From the NCBI GenBank assembly GCA_902781455.1, contig CACZJF010000012.1:57640-121639 (forward strand): 64,000 nucleotides of DNA, in the 5' to 3' direction. Position 1 is the stretch's first letter. Each line of letters begins with the position of its first letter. The notes beneath the pieces are model-generated. The model did not search any database. It was not told the origin of the DNA and worked only from the letters and a program-made list of their open reading frames with translations. Source of the DNA: an uncultured Lachnospiraceae bacterium (GTDB lineage Bacteria; Bacillota; Clostridia; Lachnospirales; Lachnospiraceae). Shown here piece after piece: positions 8,769 to 17,576 of the stretch. A program made the position numbers and the translations under genes.

Positions 8769-9482
8769 ATGAACGTGAAGATACAGATTCTGGAACTGAT
8801 CGAAGGCGCGAAGAAGGCAGAAGGCCTGACCGTGATCATCGACGTTTTTCGTGCGTTTACGACGGAATGCTACTGCTTTGCCGGTGGTGCAGCTGCGTGC
8901 TATCCGATCGGCGCGCTGGAGGATGCATTTGCCCTGAAGCGGCAGCACCCCGACTGGGTGCTGCTGGGCGAGCGGGGCGGCGCGAAAGTGGAGGGCTGTG
9001 ACCTGGGGAATTCCCCCTGGGACGCAGTGAACTATGATTTCCGGAATAAGACGATGATTCATACGACCGGTGCCGGGACGCAGGGGATCGTCAACGCGGC
9101 GAAGGCGGGTGCCTCGCAGATCGTGACAGGGAGCCTGGTCAATGCGAAGGCAGTCTGTGCTTATATCCGGTCGCAGGATCCGGAAACGGTTTCCCTGACA
9201 GCGATGGGGATCGCGGGTACAAAGAGCGCGCCGGAGGATCTTCTGGCGGCAAACTATATGAAAGCACTGCTGGAAGGCGCTGACTTTGACATCGACGGAA
9301 AGATTGCTTATCTGAAAGACCATGGCGGTGAGCAGTTTTTTGATCCGAAGCTTGCGCATATATTCCCAAGAGAAGATTATCCGCTGTGCGTCGCTGTGGA
9401 CCGGTTTGACTTTGTGCTCAGGGTGGAGAAGGAAGAAGAGGCGCTTGTCATCAGAAAAACAGAGATCGGGAGGAACACATGA
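8769..9482 (+). CDS. ComB-like 2-phosphosulfolactate phosphatase family protein
   Basis: The 237-residue product matches the ComB phosphatase family, named for 2-phosphosulfolactate hydrolysis in coenzyme M synthesis; in Clostridia the true substrate is unknown. Visible family features are VIIDVFRAFTT near the N-terminus, LLGERGGAKVEGCDLGNSPWD, and TTGAGTQGIVNA. GGAGGA at 8763-8768 abuts the ATG at 8769, so translation may really start at GTG 8775, which has a 6-base spacing; an upstream ATG at 8685 adds non-family residues. The stop overlaps the next start (ATGA), so the two are translationally coupled. Confidence 0.8.
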   Translation: MNVKIQILELIEGAKKAEGLTVIIDVFRAFTTECYCFAGGAAACYPIGALEDAFALKRQHPDWVLLGERGGAKVEGCDLGNSPWDAVNYDFRNKTMIHTTGAGTQGIVNAAKAGASQIVTGSLVNAKAVCAYIRSQDPETVSLTAMGIAGTKSAPEDLLAANYMKALLEGADFDIDGKIAYLKDHGGEQFFDPKLAHIFPREDYPLCVAVDRFDFVLRVEKEEEALVIRKTEIGRNT

Positions 9483-10711
9483 AACAGCGGACGACCCACT
9501 ATATGCTGAAGGAAGATGAGAAGGGAAAGGAACCGAACATCTACTTCTTTCTTTTGTTCACCGCCGTGATGGCAGCGGTGTTTGCATTTCTGCTGTATAC
9601 CGATGCCGGGGCGGCGAAACTGGGCGCGTACTATATCGTGTTTCTGTCTCTCATGGTCGTGATGCTTCTGGCTGCCGGGCTGAAACAGCACCGGGTGAAT
9701 CCATATTCCTACAACATCATCTATTACAGGGGGTTTGCCCTGTTTTTCCTGATTCTCCTGTTCTCGTGCATCCGTTACTGCATCGGGATTTTCCGGCTAC
9801 CGGACGCTTTTTCTTCCTATGACATTATCTGGTTCATAGCAGATTCCGCGATCACTTATCTGTTCACGTCACTGGGAATTGTCCTGATTGTTTCCGCCTG
9901 GCTGTGCGTGTCCAATATCGCCCTGATCCGGCATGAAGGGAAGCGTCTGGTCAATGTGCTGGGTATCATCCTTGCGTTCCTGATGTCGGGTGGGCTGCTG
10001 CTTCTGATCTATATCAGTTCCAGACCCTTTACGGTTCCGCCGAAGTATCAGATGGCGGTGCATCTGGCACTGAATCTGTGCGCGGTGCTGTATCTGTACC
10101 TGGAATCTATGCTGATCGGATCCTTCCTTGCGGTGTTTCTGGCCGCTCATTATGAGCCGGATCCTGACAAGGACTTTGTCATCGTTCTGGGATGCAGAAT
10201 CCGGAAGGATGGATCGCCGACACCGCTTCTGCGCGGCAGGATCGAGCGGGCGGTCGGATTCTGTGAAAAGCAGAAAGAAGCAACCGGCAGGGCACCGCTG
10301 ATCATCACGTCCGGAGGCAAGGGACCTGATGAAGTGATCTCAGAGAGCGCTTCCATGAAGCAGTACCTTCTGGAACAGGGAATTGACGAAGGACAGATTG
10401 TGGAAGAGGACCAGTCTGTGAATACGTGGCAGAATATGGTGTTCTCCAAAGAGAAGATTCAGAAAATCAAGCCGGACGCGAAGGTTGCCTATGCGACGAC
10501 AAACTATCATGTGTTCCGCAGCGGACTCTATGCGCGCCGCGCCGGCCTCAGGGCGGTCGGCATGGGACAGCCGACGAAGTGGTGGTTCTGGGCAAATGCA
10601 ACGGTGCGCGAGTGTGTGGGCCTCATGAAGGATAACATGAAACTGCAGGCATGGATCCTCGGGAGCTTTGCCGCGGTCTGCACCGCGATCACGATCCTGT
10701 CTTTTCATTGA
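9479..10711 (+). CDS. YdcF/SanA-like (DUF218) membrane protein
   Basis: This 410-residue protein has about seven to eight hydrophobic segments in residues ~20-220, then a cytoplasmic or surface DUF218 domain beginning DKDFVIVLGCRIRKDGSPTPLLRGRIERA and containing ITSGGKGPDE, ESASMKQYL, SVNTWQNM and TTNYHVFRSGLYARRAGL. These are the hallmark YdcF motifs. A final membrane segment ends the protein. Homologues (SanA, ElyC) affect envelope integrity, but the biochemical role is unsettled. It overlaps the ComB-like gene by 4 bases and is likely its operon partner. Confidence 0.85.
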   Translation: MKQRTTHYMLKEDEKGKEPNIYFFLLFTAVMAAVFAFLLYTDAGAAKLGAYYIVFLSLMVVMLLAAGLKQHRVNPYSYNIIYYRGFALFFLILLFSCIRYCIGIFRLPDAFSSYDIIWFIADSAITYLFTSLGIVLIVSAWLCVSNIALIRHEGKRLVNVLGIILAFLMSGGLLLLIYISSRPFTVPPKYQMAVHLALNLCAVLYLYLESMLIGSFLAVFLAAHYEPDPDKDFVIVLGCRIRKDGSPTPLLRGRIERAVGFCEKQKEATGRAPLIITSGGKGPDEVISESASMKQYLLEQGIDEGQIVEEDQSVNTWQNMVFSKEKIQKIKPDAKVAYATTNYHVFRSGLYARRAGLRAVGMGQPTKWWFWANATVRECVGLMKDNMKLQAWILGSFAAVCTAITILSFH

Positions 10712-10747
10712 AAAAACAAACAGAAACTGTGCCTTTTTCCGGATTCG

Positions 10748-10776
10748 TTGACATACGTGGGAAAGAGTTATATGAT
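10748..10776 (+). promoter_or_regulatory. Promoter of the pyridoxamine kinase gene
   Basis: TTGACA (10748-10753) and TATGAT (10771-10776) with 17-base spacing form a near-consensus sigma-A promoter 45 bases before the start codon. Confidence 0.75.
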
Positions 10777-10821
10777 GTGGAAACTGAAGAAGGATATGAT
10801 GATGGAGGAGGTGCAGAAATC

Positions 10822-11658
10822 ATGAAAAGAATCGTTACCATCCAGGATATCTCGTGTGTCGGGAAGTGCTCCCTGACCGTTGCCCTGCCGGTGATCTCGG
10901 CGATGGGCGTGGAGACCGCGATCCTGCCGACGGCGGTGCTGTCGACCCATACCATGTTCAGCGGATTTACCTGTAAGGATATGACGGACCAGATTGTTCC
11001 GATCGCGGAGCACTGGAAAAAAGAGAAGCTCGGGTTCGACGCGATCTATACCGGATATCTCGGATCCTTTGAACAGATCGAGATCGTATCGAAGTTTTTC
11101 GATGAGTTTAAGACGGACTCCAACCTGATCATCGTGGATCCCGTGATGGCCGACAACGGGAAGCTGTATCCTGCATTTGACGAGGCGTACGCGAAGGAGA
11201 ACGCGAAACTCTGCGCGAAAGCGGACCTGATCGTTCCGAATCTGACGGAGGCATCTTTCCTGACAGGCCTGCCCTACCGGACGCAGTATGACCGGCAGTA
11301 TATCCTGGACATGCTTGACGCGCTGGCGCAGCTTGGGCCGAAATATGTCGTCCTCACCGGTGTTTCATTTGAAGAAGGAAAGATCGGCATCATGGGTCTG
11401 GATACGGAGACGAAGGAATACTTTGAGTACTACACGGACCATGTGCCGGTGAGCTACCATGGCACCGGGGATATCTTCTCGTCTGTGGTGACCGGCGCGC
11501 TGACAAGGGGAAAGAGTCTTCCGGAAGCGTTCCGGATCGCGTGCGATTATACCAAGGAGACCATCGAATATACATTCCGGACGACGGGGCCGGACACCTA
11601 TGGGGTGGACTTTGAAGTGACGCTGCCGAAGCTGGTGCGGGCGATGGAGGAAATCTGA
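10822..11658 (+). CDS. Pyridoxamine/pyridoxal kinase
   Basis: This 278-residue ribokinase-superfamily enzyme would phosphorylate B6 vitamers in PLP salvage. It begins MKRIVTIQDISCVGKCSLTVALPVISAMGVE, contains DPVMADNGKLYP and VPNLTEASFLTG, and ends its active site with YHGTGDIFSSVVTGAL, where the GTGD aspartate is the catalytic base. GGAGGAGGTG precedes the ATG at 10822; an open frame further upstream would run through the promoter and was rejected. It appears monocistronic. Confidence 0.9.
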   Translation: MKRIVTIQDISCVGKCSLTVALPVISAMGVETAILPTAVLSTHTMFSGFTCKDMTDQIVPIAEHWKKEKLGFDAIYTGYLGSFEQIEIVSKFFDEFKTDSNLIIVDPVMADNGKLYPAFDEAYAKENAKLCAKADLIVPNLTEASFLTGLPYRTQYDRQYILDMLDALAQLGPKYVVLTGVSFEEGKIGIMGLDTETKEYFEYYTDHVPVSYHGTGDIFSSVVTGALTRGKSLPEAFRIACDYTKETIEYTFRTTGPDTYGVDFEVTLPKLVRAMEEI

Positions 11659-11747
11659 CACGTCCAAAACACCGCCGCGCGTGCAGACGCAGCCTGTTCG
11701 TACCTCGCCTGTGTACTGCGGCACAGCTGCGTCGTCGGATATTCACC

Positions 11748-11776
11748 TTGCACGTGCGAACAAAAACCGCTATAAT
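11748..11776 (+). promoter_or_regulatory. Promoter of the class II aldolase gene
   Basis: TTGCAC (11748-11753) and TATAAT (11771-11776) are 17 bases apart, 90 bases before fba. Confidence 0.65.
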
Positions 11777-11865
11777 TCCCATAGCAGCCGGTACAGCCGG
11801 CAGTTGTACCGAAGAAGCGGCAGTTTTCCTACATCAAATCACAATTAAGAAAGGAAGGAAACGAT

Positions 11866-12822
11866 ATGTCATTAGTTACCACGACTGAGATGTTCAAGAA
11901 GGCATACGAAGGCGGCTATGCAATCGGCGCTTTCAACATCAACAACATGGAGATTGTCCAGGGAATCACCGAGGCAGCCCATGAGCTGGATTCCCCGATC
12001 ATCCTTCAGGCGTCCAAGGGCGCTCGCGCTTACGCGAACTCGATCTATCTTGTAAAGCTGGTTGAGGGTGCGCTTGGTCTGTATCCGGATCTCCCGATCG
12101 CACTGCATCTGGACCACGGCCCGGACTTCGAGACCTGCAAGGACTGCATTGACTCTGGTTTCACTTCCGTCATGATCGATGCCTCCGGCGAAGCGTTCGA
12201 GAAGAACATCGAGATCACCAGCAAGGTTGTCGAGTATGCGCATGCGCACGGCGTTGTCGTCGAGGCAGAGCTTGGCACACTGGCAGGCGTTGAGGATGAT
12301 GTCAATGTTTCCGCTGAGGATTCCTCTTACACGAATCCGGAAGACGTGGAAGAATTCGTCAACAAGACCGGCGTTGACTCTCTGGCCATCGCGATCGGAA
12401 CCAGCCACGGTGCTTACAAGTTTAAGCCGGGCACAAAGCCGCAGCTTCGCTTCGATATCCTCGAAGAGGTTACCCAGAGGCTTCCGGGCTTCCCGATCGT
12501 TCTGCACGGAGCTTCCTCCGTCCCGCAGGAATATGTTAAGATCATCAACGCCAACGGCGGCGCGCTTCAGGATGCCATCGGCGTTCCGGAAGACCAGCTT
12601 CGTCAGGCAGCCCGCAGCGCGGTCTGCAAGATCAACATCGACTCCGATCTTCGCCTTGGTATGACAGCCGGCATCCGCGAGACCTTCATCAAGGATCCGT
12701 CCGTATTCGATCCGCGCGGATATCTGAAGGTTGGCCGTCAGTATGTGAAGGATATCGTATCTCACAAGATTAAGGATGTCCTTGGATCCAACGGCGCTTC
12801 TTCCCAGCTCGAGAAGAGGTAA
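11866..12822 (+). CDS. fba: Class II fructose-bisphosphate aldolase
   Basis: The 318-residue enzyme cleaves fructose-1,6-bisphosphate in glycolysis. Family landmarks are GAFNINNMEIVQGI, the zinc ligands in LHLDHG, the EAELGTLAG segment, IAIGTSHGAYK, LHGASSVP and KINIDSDLR near the C-terminus. Strong SD (GGAAGGAAAC) and codon choice rich in preferred codons fit a highly expressed gene. It has its own promoter. Downstream is a strong hairpin. Confidence 0.96.
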   Translation: MSLVTTTEMFKKAYEGGYAIGAFNINNMEIVQGITEAAHELDSPIILQASKGARAYANSIYLVKLVEGALGLYPDLPIALHLDHGPDFETCKDCIDSGFTSVMIDASGEAFEKNIEITSKVVEYAHAHGVVVEAELGTLAGVEDDVNVSAEDSSYTNPEDVEEFVNKTGVDSLAIAIGTSHGAYKFKPGTKPQLRFDILEEVTQRLPGFPIVLHGASSVPQEYVKIINANGGALQDAIGVPEDQLRQAARSAVCKINIDSDLRLGMTAGIRETFIKDPSVFDPRGYLKVGRQYVKDIVSHKIKDVLGSNGASSQLEKR

Positions 12823-12849
12823 TGATCATCCGTAACTGACTGAAACACA

Positions 12850-12876
12850 CAGGGGGCGCCCGGCGGGTGCCCCCTG
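12850..12876 (+). terminator. GC-rich hairpin after fba
   Basis: An 8-bp CAGGGGGC stem extends inward by four more pairs around a GGC loop. It lies 27 bases past the stop and lacks a U tract. Confidence 0.5.
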
Positions 12877-12990
12877 ACGTATGCTGTACGGGGCCGGCTC
12901 CGGAGGCAGAGGGAATGCCCGGATACGGATCCCGGCAGAACGAAAAGACAGGTGCCGTCTGCTCTTCGGGCGGTGGAATGGAGACATAGC

Positions 12991-15414
12991 ATGAAAATAC
13001 ACAGCGGCGGAGTATATCTGATCAACGGAACGAAGCTGATTCCTGACACGGCGGATGCGGACGCGCTTCTTGCGAAGGAGGGGATTTCCACCTCGAAAGA
13101 GCGCTCGCGCAGGGGAACCATCGCCTGGTCGATCCTGCACAATCACAACGAATCGGGCGATGAAGAAAAGCTGCGGATTCATTTTGACAAAATGACCAGC
13201 CACGATATCACCTATGTGGGCATTATCCAGACAGCCCGCGCGTCCGGACTGGAGCGTTTCCCGATTCCGTATGTACTGACCAACTGCCACAATTCACTGT
13301 GCGCGGTCGGCGGAACGATCAACGAGGATGACCACATGTTCGGACTGTCCGCCGCGAAGAAGTACGGCGGGATCTATGTTCCGCCGCATCAGGCGGTGAT
13401 TCACCAGTTTGCCAGAGAGATGCTCGCGGAATGCGGCGGCATGATCCTTGGCTCTGATTCCCACACGCGGTACGGTGCCCTGGGCACAATGGCTGTGGGC
13501 GAGGGCGGCGGCGAGCTGGTCAAGCAGCTGCTGGGGCAGACCTGGGACGTGGACATGCCGGGGGTTGTCGCGGTGTACCTGACCGGCGAACCGATGCCGG
13601 GCGTCGGCCCGCAGGACGTCGCGCTGGCAATCATCGGCGCGGTCTTTGAGAAGGGGTATGTGAAGAATCGGGTCATGGAGTTCGTGGGACCGGGTGTGAA
13701 GAACCTGAGCGCGGACTTCCGGATCGGCGTCGATGTCATGACGACGGAGACGACCTGCCTGAGCTCGATCTGGCAGACGGATGAAAAGGTGAAAGAATTC
13801 TATGAGATTCACGGCCGCGGCGCGGCTTATCGTGAACTGACGCCGGCAGGTGCTGCCTATTATGACAGATGCATCGAGGTGGATCTGGGCTCGGTCCGTC
13901 CGATGATCGCCATGCCGTTCCATCCGAGCAATGTCTATCCCATCGAAGCGGTCCAGCAGAATCTGGAGGATGTACTGGACGAGGTCGAGAAGCGGGCGAA
14001 GGTATCCTTCGGGGACAAGATTGATTACTCTCTGCGCAGCAGAATCCGTGACGGGAAGCTGTACTGTGACCAGGGCATCATCGCCGGCTGCGCCGGCGGC
14101 GGATTTGAGAACATCTGCGAGGCGGCGGATATCCTGAAGGGAGCCAGCATAGGTGCGGACGCATTTACGCTGAGCGTCTATCCGGCCTCCATGCCTGTCT
14201 ATATGGAGTTGGTGAAGAACGGAAAGTTTGCCGACCTGATCGAGGCCGGTGCCGTGGTGAAGACCGCGTTCTGCGGACCCTGCTTCGGCGCGGGAGACAC
14301 CCCGGCGAACAATGCATTTTCCATCCGGCATTCGACGAGGAACTTTCCGAACCGGGAAGGTTCGAAGGTACAGAACGGGCAGATCGCGTCGGTCGCGCTG
14401 ATGGACGCGCGTTCCATCGCTGCCACTGCCGCGAACAAGGGATTCCTGACAGCGGCTACACAGGTGGATGCGGAATTCTCGCATCCGAAGTACTTCTTTG
14501 ACAGGACGATCTATGACAACCGTGTCTACGATTCCAAAGGAGAGGCTCACCCTGACGAGAAGCTGGTGTTCGGCCCCAACATCAAGGACTGGCCGAACAT
14601 GAGCCCGCTTCCGGAGCATCTGCTGCTGCGTGTGGTCAGCGAGATCCATGATCCGGTGACGACCACGGATGAACTGATTCCGTCCGGTGAGACAAGCTCC
14701 TTCCGCAGCAACCCGCTGGGCCTGGCGGAGTTTACGCTCTCACGCAGGGATCCGGCGTATGTGGGCCGCGCGAAGGCGGTGCAGCTGGCGCAGAAGGCGA
14801 TTGAGGAAGGACGGGATCCTGTGGAGGCGCTGCAGGCGGAAGCTGCGAAGGCAGGCACCGTGGAAGCGGCGGACGCCGACAGTCAGAGCGAGACACCAGA
14901 AGCGTCTGCCGCGGCAGATTCCGCGCAGAAAGAGCAGCCGCTGCACGAGCAGCTTGCGCAGGCTCTGAGGCTGGCAGACGAGAAGCTTCCGGGACTTCTG
15001 GAAGCAAAGAACGATGCCGCGAAGCTTGGCATTGGCTCCGTGATCTTCGCGGTAAAGCCGGGCGATGGTTCCGCCAGAGAACAGGCGGCCTCCTGCCAGA
15101 AGGTTCTGGGCGGCTGGGCGAATATCGCCTTCCACTATGCGACCAAACGTTACCGCTCGAACCTGATCAACTGGGGTATGCTGCCGCTGATCATACCCGA
15201 AGGGGACCTGCCTTTTGGAAACGGTGACTGGATCCTTCTGCCGGACATCCGTGCAGCGGTACTGGAGAAACGGGAGAAGATCATGGGATTCGCGGTGACG
15301 GCCGACGGCGCGTTTGAGGAAATCTGGCTGACCCTGGGGGATCTGACAGACCATGAACGGCAGATCATCGCGGACGGATGCCTGATTAATTTCAATCGTG
15401 GGAAGAGAAAATAA
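12991..15414 (+). CDS. Aconitase-superfamily hydratase (YbhJ-like)
   Basis: This 807-residue protein belongs to the aconitase/isopropylmalate dehydratase superfamily. Seen are [23 protein letters not shown], a Cys in TTETTCLSS and the paired Cys motif [12 protein letters not shown], together the three ligands for a [4Fe-4S] cluster. A low-complexity Ala/Glu/Ser linker at ~14830-14940 separates the catalytic part from a C-terminal swivel-like domain with [11 protein letters not shown]. It resembles E. coli YbhJ more than true aconitase AcnA; the substrate is unknown. The start at 12991 was chosen because the conserved start MKIHSGG begins there, though its SD (GGAG at 12979-12982) is only fair. 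Confidence 0.8.
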   Translation: MKIHSGGVYLINGTKLIPDTADADALLAKEGISTSKERSRRGTIAWSILHNHNESGDEEKLRIHFDKMTSHDITYVGIIQTARASGLERFPIPYVLTNCHNSLCAVGGTINEDDHMFGLSAAKKYGGIYVPPHQAVIHQFAREMLAECGGMILGSDSHTRYGALGTMAVGEGGGELVKQLLGQTWDVDMPGVVAVYLTGEPMPGVGPQDVALAIIGAVFEKGYVKNRVMEFVGPGVKNLSADFRIGVDVMTTETTCLSSIWQTDEKVKEFYEIHGRGAAYRELTPAGAAYYDRCIEVDLGSVRPMIAMPFHPSNVYPIEAVQQNLEDVLDEVEKRAKVSFGDKIDYSLRSRIRDGKLYCDQGIIAGCAGGGFENICEAADILKGASIGADAFTLSVYPASMPVYMELVKNGKFADLIEAGAVVKTAFCGPCFGAGDTPANNAFSIRHSTRNFPNREGSKVQNGQIASVALMDARSIAATAANKGFLTAATQVDAEFSHPKYFFDRTIYDNRVYDSKGEAHPDEKLVFGPNIKDWPNMSPLPEHLLLRVVSEIHDPVTTTDELIPSGETSSFRSNPLGLAEFTLSRRDPAYVGRAKAVQLAQKAIEEGRDPVEALQAEAAKAGTVEAADADSQSETPEASAAADSAQKEQPLHEQLAQALRLADEKLPGLLEAKNDAAKLGIGSVIFAVKPGDGSAREQAASCQKVLGGWANIAFHYATKRYRSNLINWGMLPLIIPEGDLPFGNGDWILLPDIRAAVLEKREKIMGFAVTADGAFEEIWLTLGDLTDHERQIIADGCLINFNRGKRK

Positions 15415-15451
15415 ATTTTAAATTTTTTTACAGATTTGTTTCAACAAGGGG

Positions 15452-15480
15452 TTGACAAACGGAAATTCCTTTGCTAAACT
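15452..15480 (+). promoter_or_regulatory. Strong promoter upstream of a gene-free region
   Basis: TTGACA (15452-15457) and TAAACT (15475-15480) are separated by 17 bases. No credible coding frame follows for over 700 bases, so this promoter probably drives the candidate RNA at 15487-16084. Confidence 0.7.
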
Positions 15481-15486
15481 TGTTTC

Positions 15487-16084
15487 ATCAAGTGAAGGAC
15501 ATAAGAAAGAAACATCAGCATTCCAAAGAAGCTGAAATCTTGCAGAAAGGGGGGCCTGCCTATTGGTTGTTTTGAAAGAACCGTTTGAGATGCGTCAGTA
15601 TGACAGCGGCAGAGTGGAAGGTCCCTGCACGAAAGCCTGACGGAATATCCCGAAGACTCGACATTAGAGGTTCGATCGGAGCGGTTTGGATATCCCGGAA
15701 GCACCGGAAACTTGTCATATTGACCGGATTACCTGCCACAGGGCTCAGGGAAGCCCGAGAAGATGAGATCGATAAGTGAAGCGTTTGTAACTGTAAAGCA
15801 TTTACAATCATTCATGAAAGCGAGGTTTTCTGAATACTGAAACCGTCCCTGACGAGAAAGGGGAACGGGACATGATATCCAGGAAGAAAGATATCTGAAA
15901 TCCTAAAAGTACATAGTTGCTATTGATATATATATTAGAGAATAGAGATACTATTAATTTTAGAGCGGCGCTGTGAAAGGCAGCACCTTAAGATATAAAG
16001 AAGCAGGGTAAGATTACTCCGATCGTATAGAAAAATTACATAAAGAATAACACGGCCGGCAGGTAAGACTGCCGGTCGTTTTCC
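15487..16084 (+). ncRNA. Candidate ~600-nt structured noncoding RNA
   Basis: Between the hydratase and trkA lie ~790 bases without a credible gene. A near-consensus promoter opens the stretch and an intrinsic terminator closes it, giving a predicted ~600-nt transcript. Several local hairpins are visible: GGGCT/AGCCC at 15741-15756, TGTAAA/TTTACA near 15792-15806, CCGTCCC with GGG-GA-ACGG near 15843-15868, and GG-GCTG/CAGC-CC near 15967-15987. Stop codons interrupt all frames; the longest frame (15585-15779) has no SD and no recognisable protein. I looked for tmRNA, RNase P, SRP RNA, 6S, T-box and common riboswitch signatures and found none. The limits are inferred from promoter and terminator only. 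Confidence 0.5.
16053..16084 (+). terminator. Terminator of the candidate RNA
   Basis: A 10-bp stem (16053-16062 with 16069-16078, one G-U) with loop GTAAGA is followed by TTTT. It lies 120 bases before trkA. Confidence 0.75.
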
Positions 16085-16090
16085 GTTGCG

Positions 16091-16119
16091 TTGCCACAAG
16101 CCTGCGAACGTGGTATGAT
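16091..16119 (+). promoter_or_regulatory. Promoter of trkA-trkH
   Basis: TTGCCA (16091-16096) and TATGAT (16114-16119) are 17 bases apart. The 5' leader contains a perfect 10-bp hairpin (16132-16141 with 16147-16156) followed by TTTG. This could attenuate transcription; I could not match it to the c-di-AMP riboswitch that often precedes potassium transporters. Confidence 0.65.
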
Positions 16120-16205
16120 GTGTTTGCAGTGCCAGGGATGTCATACACATCCCTGGTTTGAGATGCTTAAAACACGACTGATACAGAGGCAGATAAGAGC
16201 AAAGT

Positions 16206-17561
16206 ATGAAAATTATAATCGTAGGCGGCGGTAAGGTCGGTGAGACACTGGTCGCGAATCTGTGCAGTGAGGGACATGATATCACGGTGATTGACCGGAG
16301 TGACAAGGTGGTAGACCAGCTGTGTGACCGGTATGACGTGATGGGTTTTTCCGGAAACGGAGCGAGCTACACCGTTCTGGAAGAAGCGGATATTGAGCAT
16401 GCGGATCTTGTGATCGCGGTGACCGGACATGACGAGCTGAACCTGTTTGTCTGTCTGCTGGCGCGCAAGGCCGGCAACTGCCAGACCATCGCAAGAGTCC
16501 ACAATCCGGAATACAACCGGGCAGTCAACTTCATCAAGGAAGAGCTGGGACTGGCGCTGGTGATCAACCAGGAATTCGCGGCTGCGCAGGAGACGGCGCG
16601 TGTGCTCCGTTTTCCGTCGGCCATTGAGATCAACGCCTTTGCCAAGGGCAAGGTAGAGCTTCTGCATTTCCGCATTCCGCAGGGATCGGTTCTGGATGGG
16701 ATGAACCTGTATGACATGCATGAGAAGCTGAACTGCAATGTTCTGGTCTGTACGCTGGAGCGGGATTCCAGCATGATTATTCCGCAGGGTAATACGGTGC
16801 TGAAGGCCGGAGACGTGATCTCGATCGTCGCGGCGCTGGAAGAGCAGGAGAAGTTCTTTACCAGGATCGGACTGGAGACGCATTCCGTGCGCAATGCGAT
16901 GATTATCGGCGGCGGCGATGTGGCCCTGTACCTGGGCAGAATGCTGCTGAATTCCGGCATTCAGGTGAAGATTGTAGAGAAGAACCTGACGCGGTGCGAG
17001 GAACTGGCAGAGCTCCTGCCGAAGGCAACGATCATTCATGGTGACGGCTCTGACAAGGAGCTGCTGGAGGAAGAAGGCATCCGAAATACCGAGGGCGTGG
17101 TGTGCATGACCGGCATCGATGAGGAGAATGTCGTCCTGTCCCTGTTCGCGAAGACCTGCGGCGTGCGCAAGATCATCACCAAGGTGAACCGTGTCGCGTT
17201 CGAGGAGGTGTTTGAAAGCCTGAATCTCGATACGATGATCTCTCCGAAGAACATTACGGCGGAGCTGATCGTCCAGTATGTGAGAGCCATGCAGAACTCC
17301 TTCGGAAGCAATATTGAAACACTGCACCGCATCATGGATGACCAGGCGGAAGCGCTGGAATTCATGATCCGTGACAACTTCTCCAAGGCAGACATTCCGC
17401 TGAGCGGACTGTCTCTCAAGCCGGGTGTCCTGGTTGCGGCGATCTACCGGAACGGACGCTTCATCGTTCCGCGCGGCGCGGACGTGATCAAGCGTGGGGA
17501 TACCGTTCTCATCATTACAACGCTGAAGGGTGTCAATGACATCAGCGATGTGTTTGCGTAA
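16206..17561 (+). CDS. trkA: Trk potassium uptake regulatory subunit TrkA
   Basis: This 451-residue cytoplasmic gating subunit has the duplicated RCK arrangement. The first NAD(H)-binding domain begins MKIIIVGGGKVGETLVANLCSEGHDITVIDRS, followed by a TrkA-C domain. The second begins near residue 228 with NAMIIGGGDVALYLGRMLLNSGIQVKIVE and is followed by a second TrkA-C domain. A promoter and hairpin leader precede it. The trkH channel gene starts 15 bases downstream, so the pair forms one potassium-uptake operon. Confidence 0.95.
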   Translation: MKIIIVGGGKVGETLVANLCSEGHDITVIDRSDKVVDQLCDRYDVMGFSGNGASYTVLEEADIEHADLVIAVTGHDELNLFVCLLARKAGNCQTIARVHNPEYNRAVNFIKEELGLALVINQEFAAAQETARVLRFPSAIEINAFAKGKVELLHFRIPQGSVLDGMNLYDMHEKLNCNVLVCTLERDSSMIIPQGNTVLKAGDVISIVAALEEQEKFFTRIGLETHSVRNAMIIGGGDVALYLGRMLLNSGIQVKIVEKNLTRCEELAELLPKATIIHGDGSDKELLEEEGIRNTEGVVCMTGIDEENVVLSLFAKTCGVRKIITKVNRVAFEEVFESLNLDTMISPKNITAELIVQYVRAMQNSFGSNIETLHRIMDDQAEALEFMIRDNFSKADIPLSGLSLKPGVLVAAIYRNGRFIVPRGADVIKRGDTVLIITTLKGVNDISDVFA

Positions 17562-17576
17562 CAGAGGTGCCGGCGT

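Noticed and set aside
13294-14649. 451-codon antisense frame opposite the hydratase
   Set aside because: It mirrors a well-supported gene on the plus strand in GC-rich DNA; the predicted protein is arginine/histidine-rich shadow sequence.
15585-15779. 64-codon frame inside the candidate RNA region
   Set aside because: No ribosome site, no recognisable protein features, and it lies within a promoter-terminator unit that otherwise has no coding character.
16085-16205. c-di-AMP (ydaO-type) riboswitch upstream of trkA
   Set aside because: Expected for potassium transporters, but only a simple 10-bp hairpin is present and the conserved ydaO sequence blocks were not found.
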